A stretch of 64,000 nucleotides of DNA from JAAYCI01 sp964370045. Its GTDB lineage: Bacteria > Bacillota > Clostridia > Oscillospirales > Ruminococcaceae. Where the stretch lies: the NCBI GenBank assembly GCA_964370045.1, contig CAYJGZ010000004.1, positions 72,619 through 136,618 of the forward strand, in the 5' to 3' direction. The first letter of the stretch is position 1. Each line of letters begins with the position of its first letter. A program made the position numbers and the translations under genes. This document shows, one piece after another, positions 8,107 through 16,347 of the stretch. The notes under the pieces were generated by a model. That model saw nothing but the letters and a program-made list of their open reading frames with translations, did not search any database and had not been told where the DNA came from.

Positions 8107-9255
8107 ATGAAAGGATTGTACACAACTTTACCCACACTGTCGCCGGACTTTTCCGGCGTGTGCAGTACACTTTTTGAGCTTGGCGGTATTTTGTCCATAC
8201 ACGATGCGGGCGGATGTACCGGCACATACACGGGCTATGATGAGCCCCGTTGGTTTGACTGTAGAAGCCGTATCTTCACCACAAACTTGGATGATGCGGA
8301 GGCGGTGTTTGGGGACGACAGCATACTGCTGGACAAGCTGATGGAGGCAGACGAGTGGCTGGATGTTCCGTTTTTCGCGCTTTTGGGTAGCCCGTCGCCC
8401 GCAGTGCTGGGAACAGACTACCACGCCTTGGCAAGGCTGGTAGAGAACAAAACGGGAAAGACCGCACTCGCCTTTTCCACCACGGGGATGCAGCTGTACG
8501 ACTGGGGTGTTTCGCAGGCGCTGATATCGCTGGCAAAGAATATGCTACCTAAACAGCGCACAGATGTGAAAGACATGCAGGTAAACCTTATCGGCGCGAC
8601 CCCGCTGGACCTGACAAACATTGAAAATGTGAACAAAGCAATAGCAATGTTGGGCGAAAAAGGCTATACGGTGGGCTCCTGCTGGGCGATGGGAAGCAGC
8701 CTTGAAAGCATAAAAGCTTCACTGAGCGCACAGTGCAATATTGCGCTGACAAGCAGCGCACTTGCGGTGTGCCGATACCTGAAAAAAGAGTACGATATGC
8801 CGTATGTCATCGGTAGCTTTTCGGGTAAGAAACCGTTTGAAGCGATGTGTGAGCGGCTGAAAACGCAGAGCAGTGACGTGCCCGAGTTTACGGCGCAAAG
8901 CGGCAAAAAAGCGCTTGTGGTGGGCGAGCAGGTGCTGGCGTCAAGCGTGCGTGAGATGCTGTATACGGAGTGTGGATACGCACAGGTGGACCTTGCAGGC
9001 TTTTTTGGCGCAGATGAGCAGCTGCTGGGCGACAAGGATGTTTTCGGCTGTAAAGAGCACGACATGATAACAATAATGGAGCAGGGCGGCTACGACCTTA
9101 TTGTGGGTGACCCCTTGCTAAAAGAGCTGATAAGCCCGGATGTATACGGAAACTTTGTGGATTTTCCGCATGTGGCGGTGTCCAGTCGCCTTGGATGGAG
9201 CTCTCCTGTTTGTCCGTTTGGGGAGGATTTTCTACAACTTTTTGCGGATGAGTAA
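8107..9255 (+). CDS. NifK-like partner subunit of the nitrogenase-like reductase
   Basis: A 382-residue component 1 family protein; start at 8107 after AAAGGAG. It keeps two of three expected cluster cysteines, GVCSTLFELGG (Cys19) and HDAGGCTGTY (Cys37). At the third position the sequence reads FFALLGSPSPAVLGTD, with no Cys. Asymmetric ligation is known in the family: in BchNB one ligand is Asp. It is therefore probably the partner that supplies only part of the intersubunit cluster. C-terminal segments (KKALVVGEQVLASSVREML; YDLIVGDPLLKELI) show the expected alternating fold. Next to it are the importer genes, 21 bases downstream. Confidence 0.85.
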   Translation: MKGLYTTLPTLSPDFSGVCSTLFELGGILSIHDAGGCTGTYTGYDEPRWFDCRSRIFTTNLDDAEAVFGDDSILLDKLMEADEWLDVPFFALLGSPSPAVLGTDYHALARLVENKTGKTALAFSTTGMQLYDWGVSQALISLAKNMLPKQRTDVKDMQVNLIGATPLDLTNIENVNKAIAMLGEKGYTVGSCWAMGSSLESIKASLSAQCNIALTSSALAVCRYLKKEYDMPYVIGSFSGKKPFEAMCERLKTQSSDVPEFTAQSGKKALVVGEQVLASSVREMLYTECGYAQVDLAGFFGADEQLLGDKDVFGCKEHDMITIMEQGGYDLIVGDPLLKELISPDVYGNFVDFPHVAVSSRLGWSSPVCPFGEDFLQLFADE

Positions 9256-9276
9256 AAGCAGATAACGGGGAATTTT

Positions 9277-10305
9277 ATGAATAAAGAGCAGATGTTTCCG
9301 GCAAAGCAACGTATGATTATTATAGGTCTCGGTGTGGGGCTTGCTGTCACGGTGATAGCGCTTTTGTGCATGGGGCGATACTCCATCACGCCACTCGAAA
9401 CGCTCAATGTGCTTTGGAACTCGGTGTTTGGCAATGCGGAAAACCTCGACCCATATCAGGTGACTGTAATTTTGAATGTGCGTCTGCCGAGAATTTTGAT
9501 GGGCTTAATTGTGGGCGCGGGGCTTTCGGTGGCAGGCGCTTCATACCAGGCGATTTTTGGCAATCCACTGGTAAGCCCCGACATTTTAGGCGTGTCCTCC
9601 GGCGCAGGCTTTGGCGCATCTCTTGGCATACTGCTGGCGCTGGGCGTAGTGGGAATACAGCTTACGGCGCTCGCTTTTGGGCTTTTGGCGGTGGGGCTTG
9701 TGCTGTTTGTGGCAAGGGTGCGCAGAAGCACAGAGCTTTTTATGCTTGTGCTGTCGGGTGTTGTGATGCAGGCGCTGTTTGATGCGCTAATATCCCTCAT
9801 AAAATATGTGGCAGACCCACAGGATACACTTCCCGCAATAACCGTATGGCTGATGGGCAGTCTTGCCAGCGCAAGCTATAACGACGTGTTCGTGGCATGG
9901 GTTACCATTTTGCCCTGCCTGATAATATTACTGGGCCTTCGCTGGAAATTGAATGTTCTCTCCCTCGATGAGGATGAGGCACGCTCTTTGGGAATAAACG
10001 TGAAAAACATACGCAGGATTATTATTCTTGTGTCTACCGTTATGACGGTGGTGACGGTGTCCTTGTGCGGCGTTATAGGCTGGATAGGCCTTGTAATACC
10101 GCACATAGGGCGCATGATAGTGGGCACCGACCACCGTGCGCTGATACCTGCAAGTATGCTACTGGGTGCGATTTACCTTTTGATGATTGACACGGTGGCA
10201 CGCACGCTGACAGCGGCCGAAATACCCATATCCATTTTGACGGCCATCATAGGCGCACCGTTTTTTATTTGGATGTTGCGCAAAAGCTCGGGAGGAAGCA
10301 GATGA
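9277..10305 (+). CDS. FecCD-family ABC importer permease
   Basis: A 342-residue polytopic protein of the BtuC/FhuB/FecCD group, with about nine to ten hydrophobic segments and the family signatures GLIVGAGLSVAGASYQ, GNPLVSPDILG and the ATPase-coupling stretch SLGINVKNIR. It should form a homodimeric channel with the following ATPase and the upstream lipoprotein to import an iron-siderophore, haem, cobalamin or similar chelate. Its stop overlaps the ATPase start (ATGA), implying translational coupling. Placement directly after the NifK-like gene ties import to the reductase. Confidence 0.93.
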   Translation: MNKEQMFPAKQRMIIIGLGVGLAVTVIALLCMGRYSITPLETLNVLWNSVFGNAENLDPYQVTVILNVRLPRILMGLIVGAGLSVAGASYQAIFGNPLVSPDILGVSSGAGFGASLGILLALGVVGIQLTALAFGLLAVGLVLFVARVRRSTELFMLVLSGVVMQALFDALISLIKYVADPQDTLPAITVWLMGSLASASYNDVFVAWVTILPCLIILLGLRWKLNVLSLDEDEARSLGINVKNIRRIIILVSTVMTVVTVSLCGVIGWIGLVIPHIGRMIVGTDHRALIPASMLLGAIYLLMIDTVARTLTAAEIPISILTAIIGAPFFIWMLRKSSGGSR

Positions 10306-11111
10306 TTTTATCGGTGAAGGAAGCGAGCTTCGGCTACGGAGAAAAAAAGCTGTTTCGGGACTTGAGCTTTGCCATAGAGGATAGGGAAATCATGGCGGTG
10401 CTGGGGCCGAACGGCGTTGGGAAAACCACATTGCTAAAGTGTATGCTGGGCTTTTTGCGCCAGCAGAGCGGCGAGGTGCACATTGCAAACAGGCCGTTTA
10501 GCAGCTACAAGGACAAGGAGCTGTGGTCTCTTGTGAGCTATGTTCCGCAGGCAAAGCGTGGGGTGTTTTCCTACCGTGTCATAGACATGGTGGTGATGGG
10601 GTTGAACACTGAGCACAGATATTTTCAGTCGCCCAAAAAAGCGCACTACGAGCGTGCGTTTGAGACGATGGAGATGCTGGGGATTTCCGCCTTGTCCCAA
10701 AGATTTTGCAATGAGCTTTCGGGTGGTGAGCTGCAGATGGTGATGCTGGCACGGGCGCTGGTGTCAAGGCCGTCACTGCTGATTTTGGACGAGCCTGAGT
10801 CCAACTTGGACATGAAAAACCAGCTGCGTATTTTGACGGCCATTGAAAATGCGGCAAAGGAGTTCAAAACAGCCTGCCTTTTGAACACTCACTTTCCCAA
10901 TCATGCGCTCAATATTTCGAGCAAGACATTACTACTTGGGTATGGCCAAAAGAAAAAGTTTGGCAACACGCAGGACCTAATTACCGAGGAAAATATTGAG
11001 GAGTACTTCAACGTGCGTGCGCGTGTGGTGAGCTTTGATGCGGAGGATAGAGAGTATCAAACGGTTTTTCCGTATCGCATTGCAAAAAGCGAGGGGAGGA
11101 GCGTATCCTAA
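10302..11111 (+). CDS. FecE/BtuD-family ABC importer ATPase
   Basis: A 269-residue nucleotide-binding subunit. Walker A is GPNGVGKTT (35-43), the signature LSGGELQMVMLARAL, Walker B LLILDEPESNLD, and the switch His lies in LNTHFPNHAL. The ATG at 10302 overlaps the permease stop and has GGAGGAAG in front, so I prefer it to an in-frame earlier start inside the permease. It ends the first block of the locus: 235 bases with a new promoter separate it from the exporter genes. Confidence 0.93.
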   Translation: MILSVKEASFGYGEKKLFRDLSFAIEDREIMAVLGPNGVGKTTLLKCMLGFLRQQSGEVHIANRPFSSYKDKELWSLVSYVPQAKRGVFSYRVIDMVVMGLNTEHRYFQSPKKAHYERAFETMEMLGISALSQRFCNELSGGELQMVMLARALVSRPSLLILDEPESNLDMKNQLRILTAIENAAKEFKTACLLNTHFPNHALNISSKTLLLGYGQKKKFGNTQDLITEENIEEYFNVRARVVSFDAEDREYQTVFPYRIAKSEGRSVS

Positions 11112-11250
11112 AAGGTGTGTTGTATTTTAGCGCAGAGGGCGTATACCTTTTTGGCACACAAAAGTATAGCGCAAAAAACGATATAAAGCTGTCTTTCTTT
11201 GCATTGAAATGTGGCGGAGCGCAGCAGCTTGCAGCGCGTTTTCGCACAGC

Positions 11251-11280
11251 TTGACAACCTAAAGCAAGGTGTGCTATGTT
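11251..11280 (+). promoter_or_regulatory. Promoter of the exporter block
   Basis: TTGACA (11251-11256), an 18-base spacer, TATGTT (11275-11280), then a long dyad directly downstream. Confidence 0.6.
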
Positions 11281-11330
11281 GAGATACTGCATAGGATGAG
11301 GGCACAAAACCTATCCTTTGCAAATATCTC
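11281..11330. promoter_or_regulatory. Long interrupted dyad before the exporter genes
   Basis: Arms GAGATA-TGCA-AGGAT-GG (11281-11302) and CC-ATCCT-TGCA-TATCTC (up to 11330) are complementary with single-base gaps around an 8-base centre. It abuts the -10 box and precedes the start codon by 16 bases, so it could act as an operator or as an mRNA hairpin controlling translation. Confidence 0.5.
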
Positions 11331-11346
11331 TAAGTGGGAATGTTTA

Positions 11347-13071
11347 ATGATAGACAAAAGGCTTATAAAGGCTGTGCCCGGTACAATGCCGCACATCCTG
11401 AAAAATGTAGCGTTGCAAGTCGCTTCGCTCTTCGGGAGCATCCTGCTCATGTTTTCCATCAGCTTTTTTATAAAGGACTTGATGGAAAAGCAAATCGACC
11501 TACAAAGCGGGCTTGTTTACGCAGGCATTTTTGCCGTTTCTGTTTGTATGCGGGTTAGCTTTAGCTACCTTGCTTCGGGGCAGGGGTATCTTGCATCAAA
11601 GCCGGTAAAAAGGGTGCTACGGGGCAAAATTTACGACAAAGTGGTGAGCATGGGCGGCGGCTACAATAAAAATATCTCCACGGCGGGGCTTTTGCAGATG
11701 TCGGTGGAGGGTGTGGAGCAGCTGGAAACCTATTTCGGAAGCTACCTGCCACAGTTTTTTTACTCGATGATTGCACCGCTGATTTTGTTTTTTGTGGTTG
11801 CCTTTGTGGATGTAAAAATAGCGTTTATCCTTTTTATTTGTGTGCCGCTTATTCCGGTGTCCATTATCGCCATTCAAAAAATTGCAAAAAAGCTACTCGC
11901 CAAATACTGGGGCGAATACATGGGCCTTGCGGACAATTTCCTTGAAAACCTGCAAGGCCTAAACACGCTTAAAATTTACTCGTCGGATGAATTTAAGCAC
12001 AAGCAGATGAACAAGCAGGCAGAGCGGTTTAGAGTTATCACCATGAAGGTGCTGTCCATGCAGCTGAACTCTATCATTGTGATGGATGTGGTGGCGTACG
12101 GCGGTGCGGCGCTGGGCATAATAGTGTCACTGCTTGAGCTTGCAAGCGGTAACATTGGTGTTGTGGGTGCGTTTGCTGTTATCATGCTTGCGGCGGACTT
12201 TTTTCTGCCGCTTAGGCTGCTGGGGAGCTTTTTTCACATAGCGATGAATGGTGTTGCCCAAAGCAAAAAAATATTTGAGTTGCTCGGGCAACAAAGCGGA
12301 GCGAAAAGGACAAAAACTGCAGAGATTGCGGACATAAAGCTACGCTCTGCAGGCTATTCGTACGATGAAAAAAAGCAGGTACTGCGGGATGTAAACATGG
12401 ACATACCCAAAAACAGCTTTGTGTCTGTTGTGGGCAAAAGTGGGAGCGGAAAGTCCACAATATCCGCAATACTCACGGGGGCAAACGAAAACTACAGCGG
12501 TAGCATTACGATAGGCGGCGTGGAGCTGAGCGAGATAAGCAGAGAAAGCTTGCTTGAAAATATCACGCTTGTGTGCGCAAACAGCTATATATTCAAAGGA
12601 ACTGTAAAAGAAAACCTGCTGATGGCGAATGAAAGCGCAAGCGATGAGGAGCTTTGGGCGGTGCTAAAAAAGGTAAACCTCGCAGAGTTTTTGCGCAGTG
12701 AAGAGGGGCTGAATACCGCCCTTAGCGAAATGGGCGCAAACTTTTCGGGTGGACAGTGCCAAAGGCTTGCTATTGCAAGGGCGCTACTGCACAAAAGTGA
12801 CATGTACATCTTTGATGAAGCAACGAGCAACATCGACGCAGACAGCGAAGATGAAATAATGCGTGTGATTGTGGAGCTGGCAAGGCGAAAAACGGTTGTT
12901 GTAATATCGCACAGGCTGCTTAACGTGGTGAATTCGGATATGATTTACCTGCTCAAAGAGGGCGAGCTGACAGAGCGGGGAACGCACGACGAGCTACTTT
13001 TGAAAAACGGATACTACGCAGAGCTTTGGAATACACAGGCTATCCTTGAAAATGCGGGGGTGGCATCATGA
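11347..13071 (+). CDS. CydD-like ABC exporter half-transporter
   Basis: About 574 residues: six-helix exporter domain (residues 1-320), then an ATPase with VVGKSGSGKST, signature FSGGQCQRLAIARAL and Walker B MYIFDEATSNID. The membrane part (QLETYFGSYLPQFFYSMIAP, LADNFLENLQGLNTLKIY) resembles CydD and other thiol- or haem-linked exporters more than drug pumps. I chose ATG 11347 (MIDKRLIKAV) with a weak GTGGGAA site; an upstream ATG would add 26 residues. Its stop overlaps the start of the second half-transporter, so a heterodimer is expected. The cargo is unknown; CydDC in other bacteria exports thiols and is linked to haem. Confidence 0.85.
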   Translation: MIDKRLIKAVPGTMPHILKNVALQVASLFGSILLMFSISFFIKDLMEKQIDLQSGLVYAGIFAVSVCMRVSFSYLASGQGYLASKPVKRVLRGKIYDKVVSMGGGYNKNISTAGLLQMSVEGVEQLETYFGSYLPQFFYSMIAPLILFFVVAFVDVKIAFILFICVPLIPVSIIAIQKIAKKLLAKYWGEYMGLADNFLENLQGLNTLKIYSSDEFKHKQMNKQAERFRVITMKVLSMQLNSIIVMDVVAYGGAALGIIVSLLELASGNIGVVGAFAVIMLAADFFLPLRLLGSFFHIAMNGVAQSKKIFELLGQQSGAKRTKTAEIADIKLRSAGYSYDEKKQVLRDVNMDIPKNSFVSVVGKSGSGKSTISAILTGANENYSGSITIGGVELSEISRESLLENITLVCANSYIFKGTVKENLLMANESASDEELWAVLKKVNLAEFLRSEEGLNTALSEMGANFSGGQCQRLAIARALLHKSDMYIFDEATSNIDADSEDEIMRVIVELARRKTVVVISHRLLNVVNSDMIYLLKEGELTERGTHDELLLKNGYYAELWNTQAILENAGVAS

Positions 13072-14720
13072 TGAAAAAGCGCTCAAGCGTTAGTGTGATG
13101 GCAAGGCTACTCGGCCTTGTAAAGCCGCTTTCGGGTGTTATGCTCGTTGCGATAGTTTGCGGCTGTTTGGGTTTTTTCTGCGCAAGCTTTATCACGGTTT
13201 TTGCGGCGTATGCACTTTTGGATGTGGTGCAAAACAGCGGCAGTGCTGTTGTGGGCTTTCTTGTGGCCATCGGCGCTATTGCGGTGTTGAGGGGTGTTTT
13301 GCATTATGCAGAGCAGTACTGCAACCACTACATAGCGTTCAAGCTTTTGGCTTTGATTCGAGACAAGGTGTTTGCGGCGCTTCGCACGCTCGCCCCCGCA
13401 AAGCTGGACGGCAAGGACAAGGGAAACCTTGTTTCGCTCATTACCTCCGACATAGAGCTTTTGGAGGTGTTTTATGCGCATACCGTATCGCCGATTTGCA
13501 TTGCGTTTATCACATCGACCGTCGTGGTTGTCTTTATAGGCGGCTTTAATATTTTGCTTGGGGGCATTGCGCTGGCGGCACACCTTACTGTGGGGGTTGT
13601 CATTCCGCTGATTGTCTCCAAAAAGTCCAAAAAAAGTGGCGAGGCGCACAGGAATAGGGTGGGCGAGCTAAACACATATGTTTTAGACAGCCTAAGGGGC
13701 ATAAAAGAAACATTGCAGTATGATGCCGCCGCAGAGCGAAAGGAAAAAATAAACCTGCTTTCGGAGGATGCGGAAAACTCGAACAAGCAGATAAAAAAGT
13801 ACATGGCTAAAACCTATTCGCTGACAATTTTGGCCATACTAAGCTTTTCGGTGACGATGCTTTTGGTCTCGGCGTACATGTACAGCCAAGATGCTATAAG
13901 CCTTTCGGCGGTGGTGATTCCCACGGTGATGCTGTTTTCCTCCTTTGGTGCGGTGACGGCAACTGCGAATTTGGGTGCGGGGCTTAGCGGAACAATAGCA
14001 AGCGCAGGCCGTGTGCTGGACATTTTGGATGACAGCCCTGCCGTTGAGGAGGTTTTTGGGGGCAAAGACGTAAAGTTTGAAGGCGCAGAGCTTAAAAATG
14101 TGGCCTTTGCGTACAAAGACGCAAAAATACTGGAAAACTTTTCCCTAAACGTGCAAAAGAACAAAATACTGGCAATAAGCGGCAAGTCCGGCTGCGGCAA
14201 GTCCACTGCGCTAAAGCTTTTAATGCGCTTTTACGATGTGAATAAGGGCAGTGCGGAAATATCCGGCGAAAACGTAAAAAGCTTGAACACAAATAATCTG
14301 CGCAGTATGCAAAGCCTTGTTACACAAAGCACGCATATTTTTTGTGACAGCGTTGAAAACAACATAAAAATTGCAAACATCAATGCGAGCAGGCAGCAGG
14401 TAGAGGATGCGTGCAAAAAGGCATCCTTGCACGACTTTATCATGAGCCTGCCACAAGGGTACGATACGCAGGTGGGTGAGCTGGGCGATACCATTTCGGG
14501 CGGTGAAAAGCAGAGAATAGGCGTTGCGAGGGCGTTTTTGCACGATGCTGATATGATTTTGCTGGATGAGCCGACAAGCAACCTGGACAGCCTGAACGAG
14601 GGTGTAATACTGCACTCGCTCAAAAACACCGACAAGACAATCGTGCTTGTATCCCACAGAAAGTCTACCGCAGGCATTGCACATGAGGTGGTGGACATGC
14701 AAACGGCAAGGCAAAGCTGA
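13068..14720 (+). CDS. CydC-like ABC exporter half-transporter
   Basis: 550 residues: six membrane helices (1-310), then an ATPase with ISGKSGCGKST, signature ISGGEKQRIGVARAF and Walker B MILLDEPTSNLD. It pairs with the preceding gene through a 4-base ATGA overlap. The H-loop is SHRKSTAGIA. The YgbA-like gene starts on the last base of its stop, so the whole block is translationally coupled. Lack of an outer or adaptor partner is normal in a monoderm. Confidence 0.85.
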   Translation: MMKKRSSVSVMARLLGLVKPLSGVMLVAIVCGCLGFFCASFITVFAAYALLDVVQNSGSAVVGFLVAIGAIAVLRGVLHYAEQYCNHYIAFKLLALIRDKVFAALRTLAPAKLDGKDKGNLVSLITSDIELLEVFYAHTVSPICIAFITSTVVVVFIGGFNILLGGIALAAHLTVGVVIPLIVSKKSKKSGEAHRNRVGELNTYVLDSLRGIKETLQYDAAAERKEKINLLSEDAENSNKQIKKYMAKTYSLTILAILSFSVTMLLVSAYMYSQDAISLSAVVIPTVMLFSSFGAVTATANLGAGLSGTIASAGRVLDILDDSPAVEEVFGGKDVKFEGAELKNVAFAYKDAKILENFSLNVQKNKILAISGKSGCGKSTALKLLMRFYDVNKGSAEISGENVKSLNTNNLRSMQSLVTQSTHIFCDSVENNIKIANINASRQQVEDACKKASLHDFIMSLPQGYDTQVGELGDTISGGEKQRIGVARAFLHDADMILLDEPTSNLDSLNEGVILHSLKNTDKTIVLVSHRKSTAGIAHEVVDMQTARQS

Positions 14721-15025
14721 TGGAGAAACTGCAAAAAGAAAAGCGGATTGTACAGCTGATGATAGAGCTTTACTGCAGAAAAAAGCACAGGGGCAAGCGG
14801 ATTTGTGCGGAATGTGGCGAGCTTTTGAGCTATGCTCATTTGAGGGTGGAAAGGTGCCCGTTTAAGGAAGAAAAACCATTTTGCTCAAGCTGTACGGTGC
14901 ACTGCTACAAGCCTGCGATGAAGGAAAAGATAAGAGATGTCATGCGCTTTTCGGGTCCGCGCATGATGCTATACCACCCGATAGTTGCGATAAAGCATCT
15001 GCTACAAAAAGGGAGAAAGAGCTGA
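14720..15025 (+). CDS. YgbA_NO (nitrous oxide-stimulated promoter) family protein
   Basis: A 101-residue cysteine-rich cytoplasmic protein with RICAECGELLSYAHLRVERC and FCSSCTVHCYKPAM. This Cys pattern and the closing MRFSGPRMMLYHP are the hallmarks of the YgbA_NO family, whose biochemical role is not established but which was named for nitrosative induction. The five to six paired cysteines suggest metal or Fe-S binding. It is coupled to the exporter pair. Confidence 0.85.
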   Translation: MEKLQKEKRIVQLMIELYCRKKHRGKRICAECGELLSYAHLRVERCPFKEEKPFCSSCTVHCYKPAMKEKIRDVMRFSGPRMMLYHPIVAIKHLLQKGRKS

Positions 15026-15028
15026 TAG

Positions 15029-15403
15029 ATGAAAGTTAAGCGCGTCATATATTTGATAGTCGGGTGCATAGGCCTTGCTTTTGGGGCGGTGGGAGCTGTT
15101 GTGCCGCTGCTACCTGCGTTTCCGTTTTTGCTTATAGCCGCATTTGGGTTTTCGAGAAGCAGTGAAAAGCTGGACAATTGGTTCAAAAACACAAAGCTGT
15201 ACAAAAACAACCTGGAAAACTACGTAAAAGGCAGGGGGATGACCGTAAAAACAAAGCTGAAAATTATAATAACCGTTACGGTGCTGATGACAATAGGCTT
15301 TTTAATGATGATGTCGGTGCCTGTGGGGCAGATAATATTATTCTTTGTTTGGATATTCCACCTGGTTTATTTTGTTTTCATAGTAAAAACAATAAAAGAA
15401 TAG
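15029..15403 (+). CDS. YbaN/DUF454 family inner-membrane protein
   Basis: A 124-residue small membrane protein with VIYLIVGCIGLAFGAVGAVV and PLLPAFPFLLIAAFGFSRSS, diagnostic of DUF454, and two further C-terminal helices. Function is unknown. It starts three bases after the YgbA_NO stop codon, as part of the same transcription unit. Confidence 0.9.
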   Translation: MKVKRVIYLIVGCIGLAFGAVGAVVPLLPAFPFLLIAAFGFSRSSEKLDNWFKNTKLYKNNLENYVKGRGMTVKTKLKIIITVTVLMTIGFLMMMSVPVGQIILFFVWIFHLVYFVFIVKTIKE

Positions 15404-15432
15404 GCACTGCCTAAAGAAAGAGAGGGTGTAAT

Positions 15433-15612
15433 ATGACTGAACAAAAACAGCCGCACGCCTGTGAGTGTGCTCACCGCAATGTTCCGCACAAATGCTGTGG
15501 AAAGCACAAGAAAATGGGTACAGACGTGGTGACGGATAGTGATGTGTATTCCTTGCAGTATCAAATAGAAATGCCGCCGCAAGCGGATGAGGGTGCCGTG
15601 GAGAATCGCTAA
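15433..15612 (+). CDS. Small Cys/His-rich protein (59 residues)
   Basis: A short frame from ATG 15433 with an AGAGGG site seven bases upstream, 29 bases after the DUF454 gene and just before the operon terminator. The N-terminal half reads HACECAHRNVPHKCCGKHKK: four Cys and four His within 20 residues. The rest is acidic and Pro-containing. The pattern suggests binding of a metal, cluster or haem. No family is recognised. Codon content and spacing agree with a real last gene of the operon. Confidence 0.7.
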   Translation: MTEQKQPHACECAHRNVPHKCCGKHKKMGTDVVTDSDVYSLQYQIEMPPQADEGAVENR

Positions 15613-15644
15613 AGGCAGGGTGAAATTACGATAGGAATGTGCTG

Positions 15645-15681
15645 AAAACAGTGAGGAAGAGTATTTCCTTGCTGTTTTTTT
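15645..15681 (+). terminator. Terminator of the exporter operon
   Basis: AAAACAGTGAGGAA pairs imperfectly with TTTCCTTGCTGTTTT and runs into seven T residues. Confidence 0.85.
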
Positions 15682-15884
15682 AGCTTTACAGGCGGTGAAT
15701 TTGTACAAAGAAAATGAGGGATTACGGCGTGGTTTTCAAATTAGATACGATGCAAAAAGCTCGGCGTGAGAGGTAGGCTGTTGCCATGGACTATTGCGGT
15801 GCTTATATGTTAATATGAATAGCAGAACAAATGTACCTGCACTGAAACACCTGTTGCAAAGGAATGTGATGCGGAGTGGAGCAA

Positions 15885-16262
15885 ATGGAAAATTTAAGAA
15901 TGTTCAACTGCAATATGGAGCTTACGCTTGATGTTATCGGCGGCAAGTGGAAGCCGATAATTATATTTCACATAGGAAATAGCAAAAAGCTGAGATACGG
16001 TGAACTGAAAAGAATTATGCCCGATATAAGCGAGCGGGTACTCTCGCGAGAGCTTAAAGAGCTTGTGGGCAAAGGGATTATCTCAAGGCAGGAGTACAAG
16101 GAAAATATTTTGCGTGTGGAGTATTCGCTGACTGATATAGGTGGCGAGGTCTTGCCTGTGCTGAATGCCCTGACACAGTGGGGGAATAAGTATAATGCGC
16201 TGCATAATTACGCAAAAGTCACCTGTGACAGTGAAAAGGTGTGGATAAATTTGTCCGTATAG
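15885..16262 (+). CDS. HxlR-family winged-helix regulator
   Basis: 125 residues from ATG 15885 (AGTGGAG site). Core features: NCNMELTLDVIGGKWKPIIIF, LRYGELKRIMPDISERVLSRELKELV and the wing YSLTDIGGEVLPVL. HxlR proteins often sense electrophiles or redox state through the N-terminal Cys, here in NCNMEL. It precedes a nitroreductase in the same direction, its likely target. Confidence 0.92.
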   Translation: MENLRMFNCNMELTLDVIGGKWKPIIIFHIGNSKKLRYGELKRIMPDISERVLSRELKELVGKGIISRQEYKENILRVEYSLTDIGGEVLPVLNALTQWGNKYNALHNYAKVTCDSEKVWINLSV

Positions 16263-16278
16263 ACAAAAATATCCATAA

Positions 16279-16307
16279 TTGATTTGTTTTCGCACAGCCG
16301 ATAGAAT
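16279..16307 (+). promoter_or_regulatory. Promoter of the first nitroreductase
   Basis: TTGATT (16279-16284), 17 bases, TAGAAT (16302-16307), in the gap after the HxlR gene. Confidence 0.6.
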
Positions 16308-16347
16308 ATGATTATTGGGAAAGCAAACACTGAAAGGAGACTGCGAA

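Noticed and set aside
5939..9255. A genuine nitrogen-fixing nitrogenase
   Set aside because: The NifD-like protein lacks the cofactor Cys region, the NifK-like protein lacks one cluster Cys, and no nifB, nifE/N or nifV is present.
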